64,000 nt of DNA, taken from Gracilariopsis chorda. Lineage: Eukaryota > Rhodophyta > Florideophyceae > Gracilariales > Gracilariaceae. The stretch lies in NCBI GenBank assembly GCA_003194525.1, contig NBIV01000026.1, forward strand, positions 432,990 to 496,989, in the 5' to 3' direction. The first letter of the stretch is position 1; every line of letters begins with the position of its first letter. The notes under the pieces were generated by a model, which was not told where the DNA came from, did no database searches, and saw only the letters and a program-made list of their open reading frames with translations. Both the position numbers and the translations under genes were made by a program. Shown one piece after another: positions 54,237 to 63,732 of the stretch.

Positions 54237-54982
54237 GAGGACTCCTAGGGGGAGGGGCATTTTGTCGTTGGCTTGTGTGTGGGTTGGCTAGGGTTGTGGG
54301 TGAGATTCGCCCTTTGTAGGTGGTAGCTTTGCAAACTACTTGTATAGAACATGGTTAGTGTAATGAACTTGCTCCTATTTGGTATTTTTAGCGTGCTCTT
54401 TGCATGTAGGAACGAGTCCGGGCGCTTTGAGCTACGCTAGCGTCGGGCGAGTATTCAAGTTGGGGGCGTCGAATAGAGCATGCGTATGTTAAGGAGACGC
54501 CGCCATCTGAACGGCAAGGGATCAGTGGACGCACGTCAAGAATTGCACCGACAGTTTGCTGTACACTGCTCGACGTTCTGAAAACTCAGCGAACTCGCAG
54601 TCCACGTACAGAAATTCTCTGTTTCGGCGCAGGGTCTTTGGCACTGTGTTTGCCTCTTATAAGCACTGAACAATCTCCACCTACAACTGTTACGGTCGAA
54701 GAGACAGTCCCAATAAAGTCGATCTACAGCGGCCACCCAAGAATTCCAAGCACTCCGACAAACAGCAAAAATAGTTCACATGATCGTACGCACTACGAGA
54801 TTGTTACACCGTGTGAACCCTGACGGGCGCCGGGCTCCTGAGAACGGGGCTTAAACGTTCCAACCTTAAAAAATTCGATAAAAATCCTTAAATCGACAAC
54901 AAGGGAAAGCGGCCTTCGGCCAAAAGTTTGCATAAGATATCTGCACAAATTTTGGTTTACGCATATACTAAACTATGTCAAA
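54237..54982. other. 3' flank of the PI4K gene
   Basis: About 750 bp with no gene. Toward the right end it becomes flank of the mobile-element cluster; a first small palindrome GGCC-TTC-GGCC lies at 54911-54921. Confidence 0.4.
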
Positions 54983-55546
54983 CTAATGACGCCTCTCTAC
55001 AAAGTCTACAGCTTCTTGTAGAACATGGTTTTTTAAGCTCACCGGCATTGGATGGACATCCTGCGCATTTTGAGGCGTCTTGTCTTCATTATGCAGCAGT
55101 AACACATCATCAGATGTTCTGACACGCGAAAGTCCAACATAGAACTGACCCGGCGAAAAAAAGTTTGTTCGAAAGTCAATTATCATTTTCTCCAGCGTTT
55201 AACCTTGCGCTTTATGCACAGTTGCTGAAAATTGCAATCTGATGGGTAACCGTCGACGTTTGATTTTTACATCTGCAAACTCCAAAAACAAAGTAAATTG
55301 TGGTGCAATGCCCCAAAGGGGAAAAACACCGAAAGACGTCCGGGATCTTCCTCTCACGAGGTGAACCCAGTTGGGTAGAGCCCTCCCAGAGGTGTCACGG
55401 CGAAGCCGGTTTGTAAGACCAGGGACACCTGTCGCGACTCGCGCAGGGAGGTGAAGGCGAAGAATCGGTATCCGCGTGAGCGGGGTGTGATCCTCAGTAG
55501 AGGTATGTTTCCACGTAAGTGGGGGTGTGTGAGCGGATGCGCACAC
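54983..55546 (-). pseudogene. Helitron/PIF1-type helicase C-terminal fragment, interrupted
   Basis: Two in-frame blocks read leftward: 55546-55199 and 55186-54983. The junction carries a highly conserved helicase stretch (LPIRLQFSATVHKAQG, then a TAA stop, then TLEKMIIDF), so an expected Gln codon after AQG has become a stop. The continuation GQFYVGLSRVRTSDDVLLL is the classical helicase motif VI region of PIF1-like and Helitron Rep/helicases. Only the 3' end is present. The upstream part (55311-55546) keeps helicase-like GLTN and LPNWV words but is already inside the palindrome-rich zone. A dead remnant. Confidence 0.75.
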
Positions 55547-55628
55547 GAGGGCCGCGGATAGCGGGAGGTGCTACCCTAAAAAGGGGAAAGAGGAAGGACG
55601 AGTGGGTCGCGAGAGCGACGAGTAGATA

Positions 55629-55770
55629 CGGCAATGCCGGTGGACAGGACTCCCTATACAGGGCGAAACACCAATATGATTGGAACAATTAGTACTCCCA
55701 ATGATGGGTCTCCTTCAGATGTGCAAGGGGGGTGAACTTCCGTACACTACGGTGCTTCCCTCCAAGGAGG
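55629..55770. repeat. Regular non-coding block of micro-palindromes
   Basis: In DNA without a supported gene, palindromes start at 55629 (CGGC-AAT-GCCG), 55652 (CCCT-ATAC-AGGG), 55671 (CCAAT-ATG-ATTGG), 55697 (CCCA-ATGA-TGGG), 55740 (CCGTA-CAC-TACGG) and 55759 (CCTCC-AA-GGAGG), mostly 19-26 nt apart. This shows that the pattern does not need coding sequence. Confidence 0.85.
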
Positions 55771-55847
55771 AGTTGAGAACACGCGGAGGCGGTAAAGCTC
55801 AGAGCCAATTCCCCAGGTTGGGGTCCCTTGTTGGGGAAGGTTTACTG

Positions 55848-55872
55848 GTGCGACGGCAGTGCGCCGTCGCAC
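55848..55872. repeat. 10-bp perfect hairpin, 5-nt loop
   Basis: GTGCGACGGC (55848-55857) and GCCGTCGCAC (55863-55872) flank AGTGC. This is the longest perfect stem of the array and lies in a non-coding gap between the helicase remnant and the plus-strand frame. Confidence 0.8.
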
Positions 55873-56167
55873 TAAGTACTAGCTTCCCAGAAATGGGTGT
55901 GAAAAAAAAAAAATAAATAAAATTAACTAAAATACTCCACATTCCGTGGCAACATCCACTACTGTGGCCAACCGCCAATTGACCCAAAACCGTGTCCCAC
56001 GTGTCCATACCCACCATTGTGGGGCGTAGTTCATATACACACTACACAACCGATAATATCGGGAAACCGTTCAAGTACCCAGAATCCCTCCCTGAGGGCG
56101 TTGCACTTCATATCCCCCCCCTTAAGACGGGAAAACGACCGCGGGCGCGGAGAATTCCCAGACGAAA

Positions 56168-57148
56168 ATGGGTGATAAAAGCGCGTGCTTTGTCTCCGGT
56201 TCTCCGGTAAATCCCTCTGCACCAGAGTCATCAAGCACACAAACGACAACAACAGCCACCCTCGACAAGGGAGAAATGAACGACGACAACAACATCAACA
56301 ACCACAGCCAACCTCCGAGACTTCTCGGGCGATACACCACCGGTTTCCGGTCAGTTCCCCTGCCTCAGGGCGATCGAAATCCGGTACAACCGGGAAATAC
56401 GGCTGCTGAAGCCGACCATCCCTTCGCACTACCACCTTCGGTGGTGTCCTCCGGAACCACTCCGGTGTCCAACTGGCCAACTTACAACACCCTGGTGGGG
56501 CTCAACCCGATGAATCGGAATCACGCGTCGCGCCTGCGCCTTGCCCCGTGGTTTCACCCGGTCGCTGTCCTCAATGAGGGGTTGGTCACCGCTTATGCGG
56601 ATGGTTCAGACACCCTTCCGGGGGATCTGCCCAGAGCAGTCACCACATCGTGGGATTGGCGTCACCGGATTGCGATTCCGCGTCACCACCTCCGAAGAAA
56701 CTCGGGCGAGACCGTCGCTGCGGCGCAGACCGCGTTGACGCGGATGGCGTACCAACGGCAGAGCCGGGCTCCATTCGATGTACCGGTCCCACCGGAGTTT
56801 GGCTTCGACGTTAGCTACTTCCGCACTCGCGGGGAGATTGGGTACGGCGAGAACCTGTTCCGCCTCGAGACCCTCGCTTGGAGGAATTTCCCCGCAGCGC
56901 GGCAAGAGGCCCTTTGCTGGGAGCGACCGATTATTCGGGCGGAGTTCAGGTACCTTCCCCGGCAATACCGGTCCAACTTTCTCCAAAACTTCATCCGCTA
57001 CGAGCGGCGTTGGCGATCCCGATTCGGGTACTTTATCCCGTATCAGAACGTGGAGATAGAGCGGATTGCGCCGCCTCACCGACTAGGTCGGTATGTAGCA
57101 CTCCCCGAGTGGTGGCGCTTCCATGAAGCCTGCCGGGGTGCTACATAG
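56168..57148 (+). CDS. Unknown plus-strand protein 1 of the element cluster
   Basis: 326 codons, ATG at 56168. The first 60 residues are Ser/Thr/Asn-rich and disordered. From about residue 100 it is rich in Trp, Tyr, Arg and Pro (WFHPVAVLNEG, SWDWRHRIAIPRHH, EFRYLPRQYRSNFLQNFI, YERRWRSRFGYF), suggesting a compact nucleic-acid-binding or capsid-like domain. I do not recognise a family; it lacks a CCHC knuckle and any protease or polymerase motif. It lies downstream of the Gypsy pol frames but on the opposite strand, so it is not in the normal gag position. The coding sequence is full of the micro-palindromes, which ties it to the same DNA. It may be a structural protein of another element or an antisense extra gene. 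Confidence 0.5.
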   Translation: MGDKSACFVSGSPVNPSAPESSSTQTTTTATLDKGEMNDDNNINNHSQPPRLLGRYTTGFRSVPLPQGDRNPVQPGNTAAEADHPFALPPSVVSSGTTPVSNWPTYNTLVGLNPMNRNHASRLRLAPWFHPVAVLNEGLVTAYADGSDTLPGDLPRAVTTSWDWRHRIAIPRHHLRRNSGETVAAAQTALTRMAYQRQSRAPFDVPVPPEFGFDVSYFRTRGEIGYGENLFRLETLAWRNFPAARQEALCWERPIIRAEFRYLPRQYRSNFLQNFIRYERRWRSRFGYFIPYQNVEIERIAPPHRLGRYVALPEWWRFHEACRGAT

Positions 57149-57186
57149 AACTTCCGCCGGTACTTACGTACCTCGGTTCGCTGCTC

Positions 57187-57954
57187 ATGCAGGATCCCCG
57201 GTCGGGGTTGTGGTCCGTAGTGGTTACGGAGTGGGCGGCCCGCAATGCGGCTTATATCCTCAACGAGGCGTACGACCAGTATCGTCTCTGGTTCCTTCAA
57301 CCGCGCGTGCGGGCAGCGATCCGAAACCTGGATCTTCGCATCCCCCTTGGGGGCCAGGCCAACAATGAAGAGGTCCTCCAATTACTTGGGTACATCAACA
57401 GCGTTAGCTGGAGTGAGGTCCCGCTGGAGCAAAGCGGTCGTCTGGATGGCGGCAGCGGTAACACCGGTGGCCCGGGACTGGGTAGAAACACCGCCCTTGC
57501 GGGTGATTTTATCTACTTCGACCCCTGGGAGTTCCGGGAAATTTCCTCCGAGGAGGCGCGCGAACTTCGCGATGCGCCCCGGCATGTGCCGGAAGACCAC
57601 CCGGTGGGGTACGTCGATTCTGACGATTACTACCGCGCATACGGCGGGGATGACCCAATGGTCGATAACGATCCGGAAGAGCCCGGGGAGATGGACGTAG
57701 AGGACACCGGCGCTAGCGCGGAGGCTTCCCCAGAGGGGGTACCTCCGGCCGAGCCGGCTGCTGACCCTTCGGCGGCGAGTGCCGGACCTTCTATCCCCAG
57801 CGGGGTAACGGCGAATGAAAACGAGATCATCGCGCGTTTTCTCCGGGGTGCCGGTCTTAGCGCTGCCGAGGTATCGGGGGATGTCACCACCATGGCGGAC
57901 GCGTTGGCCTACCGCCTTGCTGGGGGTTACGCCCCGGGCAACGGCGAAGAGTGA
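57187..57954 (+). CDS. Unknown plus-strand protein 2 (probably continuation of protein 1)
   Basis: 255 codons from ATG 57187, 38 bp after the previous stop and in another frame. Its frame is already open and protein-like ahead of that ATG (LPPVLTYLGSLL), which suggests the two frames were once one protein broken by an indel, or are joined by frameshifting. Residues 1-60 are helical with Trp/Tyr/Arg; the middle is Gly-rich; 150-215 is strongly acidic and Pro/Ala-rich. No family is recognised. An AATAAA near 58043 could end the transcript. Confidence 0.48.
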   Translation: MQDPRSGLWSVVVTEWAARNAAYILNEAYDQYRLWFLQPRVRAAIRNLDLRIPLGGQANNEEVLQLLGYINSVSWSEVPLEQSGRLDGGSGNTGGPGLGRNTALAGDFIYFDPWEFREISSEEARELRDAPRHVPEDHPVGYVDSDDYYRAYGGDDPMVDNDPEEPGEMDVEDTGASAEASPEGVPPAEPAADPSAASAGPSIPSGVTANENEIIARFLRGAGLSAAEVSGDVTTMADALAYRLAGGYAPGNGEE

Positions 57955-58473
57955 GCTCCTTTTGTCCAGTTTTCCTGGTATTCTTTCCCTGGCTATGCCA
58001 GTTAGTGTAGTGTAGTATCGTGAGGAGCTAGCTGCTCCCCTGAATAAACTTTCCCGTTTAGAACGGTGATTTCCAATTAGCATTCCCCGTCTTAGACGGA
58101 CTTTCCCTTGCTATCCTTTCTCATTGCCCTCCGCTCGCGCGGCAACGTTACCCAACTTGGGCATTAACCAGCGTGGCTGGGGCTGCAGTTCCCGTTTGAC
58201 GGTGGTATCGCACGATCTGCGACCGTGGGAGGTGTTCAATTGGCTCCCACGTATCCCCACTGGGGTCGTACCCGTACCAGCGGACGCGGTATTGTAGAAT
58301 ACCATCCTGGTCCCAGGTGTGTCCGACAAGTCGGTCTACTACGAACTCTCGTTCGTAGACCTGCCGGCCGTGCCGGGTGGTGGTTGTACTCCCTTGCGAG
58401 GGTTGTCCGCGGTGCGGTATAATGTCCCTTAGCAGGGTGTTCGGCGATAACTCCGACGTTGCCGTGCGCTGTC
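57955..58473. other. Convergent non-coding gap
   Basis: 520 bp between the plus-strand frame and the 3' end of the minus-strand pol region. It has an AATAAA near 58043 and many micro-palindromes, e.g. CCGTT-TAG-AACGG (58054) and CCGTC-TTA-GACGG (58087), 33 bp apart. No LTR ends could be fixed. Confidence 0.45.
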
Positions 58474-59724
58474 CTAGTGGCCGCTGCTCATGCGGGAAAA
58501 TATCCTCAAGAGGGTATGTGGTGTCACGGTTTTCCCCGGCAAGTCATTCCCCATTGGGGTGTCGTTGTTCCCGTCTTCACGGTAGGCCAGGCGAACCGCC
58601 AACCGGCGGGGGACTTGAACTCCGCATTCGCGGTTGAACTCACGAACCGCGAGTTTGCGGGAAGATGACCGCTCCTGCGGAATCGGCGTTTCCACGATCC
58701 CCTGGGGGGTCCCGTGCGACACGGTGGTTGGATGGCAAACCGCCTCCCTGCCAGGCGCACGAGCGCTCTGCACCGTACGTTCCGGCGGCGCCGTGGTGTC
58801 CCCGGCTACTGGGGGGTTGCCTAAGGCTAACTCCGGTACACCGGTATTTTGGTCAAAATTCCCCTTTGGGGGGTGCCGGGCAGGTGCCGATGACACCCTT
58901 TTCAGGGGCCTGGCCGCTAAGTGCGGTGCACCGTCTCCATGAGGAGGAGCAGCGTCCGGTACGACCGGTTTCGAGCGTGCGATGGCGCGCGTTTTTCCCG
59001 AGTTCCTCGGTTCTTCGCCGCAGCGTTGCGGTAGTTGGCGCAAATTATTCCCCGGAACGGGGGCTTCGATTCCGTCTGCGACGGGGAGCGTTTCCGAGCG
59101 CTGCGCGCCAGGGCCTGAAGCTTCGGATGCGGCTTGGCTACCCTTTTCCCCGATAGGGGTGTGGGTATTTCCCAGCGGCGCTGGTGTATCTGGGCGCCTC
59201 TTCTCCGCGGGGCGCGGGTCTGAGCGACCTGATTGAACCGCTTCCGCGGGGACTTCCGCCAATGGCGGCTTTGAGGCATCTCCCTGCTCAGGGGATTGAG
59301 GGCGATTGTCGCCGTACTCCCGTATCGGGGATCCTTCCCTGACAGGGGTGTGCGGTAGCTGCGTTTCAGCTTCCCGTGTAACACGGTGTATTTGCCGCCT
59401 TTGCGGGACCTGCGCGTCTGGTTCCTGTTGCACAGCGCTGCCCGAGGACGGTGGATTAGTGTCGCGTGAGATACTCCGTGCTCCACGGTCAGTTGTCCGT
59501 ATGGTACGTGTTTCCCGTTGCGACGGCGATCTCATTCCTCGAAAACGAGTGTTCTCCTCCCCCTCCTGAGACGGAGCGGCGGGATAAGGGATAACATGCC
59601 CCGCCTGGCGGGTGTAGATTCGCGCCATAGGGGCGGGCACAGAGAGGCCCGAATTACCCGGCTGAGCCGGTGAGTCCGACAGGGTCGGTAGGTCTGAGAG
59701 TCCCCGGGAGGGGTGTGGTAGCAC
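58474..59724 (-). pseudogene. C-terminal tail frame of the Gypsy pol region
   Basis: 416 codons, low complexity (Pro, Arg, Ser, Glu), overlapping the integrase frame in a different register. No domain is recognised. It may be a post-integrase tail or simply a frame kept open by high GC. Micro-palindromes are very regular here: starts at 59282, 59301, 59319, 59337, 59358, 59374 and 59395, i.e. every 16-21 nt. Confidence 0.4.
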
Positions 59725-60760
59725 GGTAGGCCGTCTCCCACCGATGTATCGGATGCAGAGCCATATTCCAGCGTAGGGTCCAGCGTAGCTGGTGCAGCCT
59801 CAGTCGAGGGTGGCGGAGCTAGCACGATGCGATCGCGAGATAACCGCTCATGCGCGTCACCCATTTCCACAACCACTGTGTCCGTCGTGACGGAGATAAC
59901 CTTGAAAGGACCATCCGCCACAGGCGAGAGCTTATGGTGCTTCTCCCTTTCAGGGTTGTAGTACTCCTTGCGACGAATACGAAGTCCCGGAGTTGATCTG
60001 TTCCGGTTTGCCTCCTCGCAAGCGAGCATCGAAATTCCGTTTGTAGACGGCTTGGGCGTGGTCCATCGCCTTCCGCGCTGCGGGTACCAGCTTGGTCAGC
60101 CATGCTTTCCACTTCTGGCGGTAATCCTTCACAGAAGGGAACGCGTCCAACGTAGGTTGGGATTCCAACGCCATTGGCGGGGGTGTCCGTGAAAGGACCA
60201 ACTCGAAAGGGGATATTCCGGTAGTCCGGTGTACCTGCGTATTGTACGCAAAGGTCACGGCATCCGTGTAGATATCCCAAGTCTTGGGGTGGTCAGCCGT
60301 GTAAGCACGGAGAGCTGCGAGCATTGTCCGGTTGAAAACGCTCGACCTGCCCATTAGACTGGGGATGATACGTGGTCGTGAAGAGATTCTTCACGTCCAG
60401 TATCCGACAGACGTCCTGGAAAAATCGCGATGCGAACTGTTTCCCGTTGTCGGAAAGTAGCTCCAAAGGAGGTCCGTAGGCAAACACCCAATGCCGCACA
60501 AAGGCGTGAGCGACCGTGTAGGCGGTAATCCTCTTTAGAGGGACTGTCCGAACTAATTTCGAGAACCTGTCCGTAATAACGAGTAGGAACTTGTTGCCTC
60601 TCCTGGTAGAGAGCAATGGTCCGAGAATGTCAATTGCGACAAACTCGAGCGGCGCCCTGGCGGGGAATAGCTTCATCCGTTTGGAGTGCTTCCGGAGTTT
60701 GACCCGGTTCTTCGCGCATTGCGTGCAAAACCGCACCGTAGCGTAGCAATCAACCGCCAT
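59532..60760 (-). pseudogene. Gypsy integrase core and GPY/F-like module, frame broken
   Basis: The DDE residues are visible: Asp in VAIDILGPL (60629-60631), Asp in SDNGKQF (60450-60452) and Glu in NGQVERF (60341-60343). Just after the Glu the frame shifts at a run of four T, and the conserved continuation (AYNTQVHRTTGISPFELV) is found in the frame 60354-59950. A further frame (60029-59532) has DGPFKVI and a beta-rich segment, the GPY/F module found after the integrase core. Catalytic residues are retained but the coding chain is broken. Confidence 0.85.
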
Positions 60761-61634
60761 GGCGGGCCAGTAAGAAATCCCTGCGAAGGGTTAGATAAAG
60801 CTTCCTCCCACCGGAGTGTCCCCCGAGTTTCGGGTAATGCGAAAGGTGCAATATCCGCTTCTGTAGCGTGTGCGGTACCACAACTTGTGGGGTAGCCTCG
60901 ACGGTCCTCACGAGGTAACCAATGTCGTTCACCCCGAAGGGGAGGTTCTCTCCGCCGTTGAGGCGTGCACGTATCCTTGTACAGAAGGGGTCCCCGAATT
61001 GTTCTCGGATCATTTCCTCGGTCTCAACCGGTACATAATTTCCCGGTATGGGTTTCTCAGAATCCTCTCGCGATGCGAGTAGGTAGTCGAAGTCAGCATC
61101 TTCGTCCCAGTTTTCTGGCTCAGCCTCGACGGCACATTCCGGATCATCCGGGTCCATTGCCATGAAACATGGGACTTCATCATCCTCCGTTGGGAGTGCC
61201 TCCCCACTTGTGGGTAAACGCGACAGAGCGTCGGCTTGGGTGTTCTGCGCGCCCTTTTTATAAATGACTTGGAAGTCATATTCCGCGAGGCGGAGTCTCC
61301 AGCGCATGAGGCGTCCCGACGGGTCGGAGATATTCATTAACCACCTCAGTGAGGAATGATCCGTGTACACGGTGAAATGGACTCCCATAAGGTAGGGGCG
61401 CAGAGTGGTCATCGCCCATACGACGGCGAGGCACTCTTTCTCCGATACGGAGTAGTTCCGCTCATGAACATTGAGCGAACGTGACCAATAACCAATTGGA
61501 TGTCGTTCCCCCTCGGGGGTGGTTTGAAAAAGAGCACACCCGACTTGGTAGTCGCTCGAGTCCGTATCTACGGAGTATGGCAACCCAAGTTTTGGGAGAT
61601 GTAGGATTGGTGCTGATGTGACAGCCTCCTTCAA
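60750..61634 (-). pseudogene. Gypsy RNase H and start of integrase
   Basis: 294 codons. VDTDSSDYQVGCALFQ starts RNase H; YSVSEKECLAVVWA, YTDHSSLRWL and QADALSRL complete it. An acidic linker follows. The integrase zinc module begins with HLSHYPKLGGHSGGRK and finishes with CTQC in the next frame (60760-60293). This is the longest intact piece of the pol region. Confidence 0.87.
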
Positions 61635-61811
61635 GGAGTTAAAGGCTTCCGATTGCTCGGGCGTAAATGTTCCCAGTTTTGGGGGGTTCCCTTTCGCAAC
61701 AACGCGTTCAGGGGCGCTGCAGTATCCGAAAAGTTCGGGATAAACCGTCGATAGACGTTGACCAGCCCCAGAAAGGAGCGCAGTTCCGTTTGAGTACGGG
61801 GTTCTTTCGCC

Positions 61812-62986
61812 TCAACGAGGATTGACTCGAGCTTTCTCGATCGCTAACCGTCCAGGACGGATAATGTGACCCAGATACTTCACAGTATCTGTGAAAAACT
61901 CGCATTTCCTCAACTTGAGGGTAATTCCCGCATCGCGGAGTACGGTCAGCACGTCTCGGACGTGAGTGAGATGGTCGTCCAACGAGTTGGAGAAGATGAT
62001 AATATCATCAAGGTAGACCAGACAACTCCGCCACTTAAAGCGGTTGAGTAGGATATCTACTGCACGCTGAAAGGTGGCGGGGGCGTTGGTTAACCCAAAT
62101 GGCATCCGCTTGAAGCGGTACGTTCCTGCATGGAGGTGAATGCGGTTTTGTCGCGATCCTCCTGTCTGACAGGTACTTGCCAATATCCCCAATTGGCATC
62201 AAGGGCCGTGAACACGGTGGCGTCTCCAAGGGAGTCAATGCACTCGTCCATACGAGGGATGGGGTACGTGTCCCTAACAGTCACGGCAATTGAGCCGGCG
62301 GTAGTCGACACAGAACCTCCAGGTTCCGTCAGCCTTTAAAGCCAGTACAACTGGGGATGCCCAGGGCGATTGAGCGGGCTCAATCACACCTGCGCGGAGC
62401 ATCTTTTCCACCTGGGACTGCTCCTCTTCCCGAGCTTTCGGACCTGCCCTGTAAGGGGTTGTGCAACCGGTCGCGCACCGGGGATTAAATCGATCCGGTG
62501 TTCCGTTGCATCAAATCTCGCCAAGCGAGCCATCCCACATTGTGGTGAATTCCCGTAACATAGTACGGAGTTTGTCGCGGTGCGACTCTGGCACGTGGCT
62601 GAAGTCCAGCGCTTCAAGTGCTTTTTTCCGGATCAATCCGGTCATTGCTCGATGGAGCATTGTCCTGTGGAACAGGTGTGGTTCGCAAATTCCGAGTTAC
62701 TCGGTATGTTCGACGCTGAAGTAGCGGTTTCCTCCCCCTCCTTAGACTTGACGTCTTCGGACGGCGGGGTGAACTCCTCAGAAGAGGTGGTAACTCCGAG
62801 TACATCGGCGGCTGTCATCTTCGTTGGCAGCATTCCCATAGGATGGGGGTTACACTCCCAATTACTTGGTGTTTGACCAGATACTGGGGGTGTTTGCCAA
62901 GGTTGGCAACCAATATCCGGAAAGGAACATCCGGGGGAAATGGAGACAATTCCATTAGCCAGCGCCAGCTGGGATTTCTCGTACAA
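61812..62986 (-). pseudogene. Gypsy reverse transcriptase region, several frame breaks
   Basis: RT blocks appear in successive overlapping frames: EHRIDLIPGARPV (about 62500), DTYPIPRMDECIDSLGDA and ALDANWGYWQVPV (62311-62090), then RFKRMPFGLTNAPATFQRA and the catalytic YLDDIIIFS (YLDD codons 62004-62015), then KYLGHII. Each block is conserved but neighbouring blocks sit in different frames, so at least three indels separate them (or the assembly has errors). The connection-domain block ([13 protein letters not shown]-like) lies further left, near 61750, in yet another frame. Confidence 0.85.
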
Positions 62987-63030
62987 CGAGGCGAGGGGTT
63001 GTATAACCCGAAGACCGTGTTGACGGGAAT

Positions 63031-63732
63031 TTACCTGTACCCAGACTTGGGACTCAGCCGGTATAGAAACCGAGGCAGCGACGCGGAGCTGGTGGACTCG
63101 CGGGACGCGGGCGGTGGTTCCTGCGCAGCAGGGAGCGGAACTTGTTTCCGAGAGGACCGCTTTAGCGGGCGGCGAACAATCGGAACCGACGATCCGTCGT
63201 CAAGTTCTACACGCCTGAGGCGGGGCCTGATTGCGTCGACAAATCTGTCGCAGTAATCACATCCCAGTATGACTGGTGCTGCCAGTGAACGGCAAACGAT
63301 GAAGTCCAACTTCACCACAGATGTACCAAGTCTCACGACGAGGTCCACTGTGCCCACCGTTTGTAACGGATTGTTGTTCGCATCCGAAATGTCGGGGACC
63401 GCGTCAGAGCGGATACGCGACCGCACAAGCGGGGGTAACAATGATTCCACGACAAAGTTGGGGCCTGCACCTGTATCCAGGACGGTGAGAAACCTCACCA
63501 TAAACTGGGGGTCAAGGCCAAGGTCGGCATAGACCTTATAATTGCGCTTGGCCAAGACCAAGACTCTACCGGGAATCCGGGGATTTTTACTCCGTATCCA
63601 CGGGCGACGCAACACACCGAGGTGCGCAGAGTCCGCGTCAGCGGTGTCTTTCCTCGAGAGGACTTTCACCGGGGAGCGAGGCGAGGACGCCTCGGGCGCC
63701 AACAGCCTCGTTTTTGAGGACGCCTCTCCCAA
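63031..63732 (-). pseudogene. Gypsy aspartic protease region
   Basis: 233 codons without an ATG at the start, part of pol. LDTGAG (Asp codon at 63475-63477) is the retropepsin active site; ISDANNNPL and VILGCDYCDRF are the flap and C-terminal psi-loop equivalents. A Pro/Ser-rich linker follows toward the reverse transcriptase. The frame breaks after 63031 and resumes in other frames (62986-62642). Confidence 0.82.

Larger units (their letters stand above)
55547..56167. other. Non-coding gap inside the mobile-element cluster
   Basis: About 620 bp without a supported gene. It holds the regular palindrome block, the 10-bp hairpin and an A-rich stretch (55902-55932). It probably contains the promoter of the plus-strand frame at 56168. 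Confidence 0.4.
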
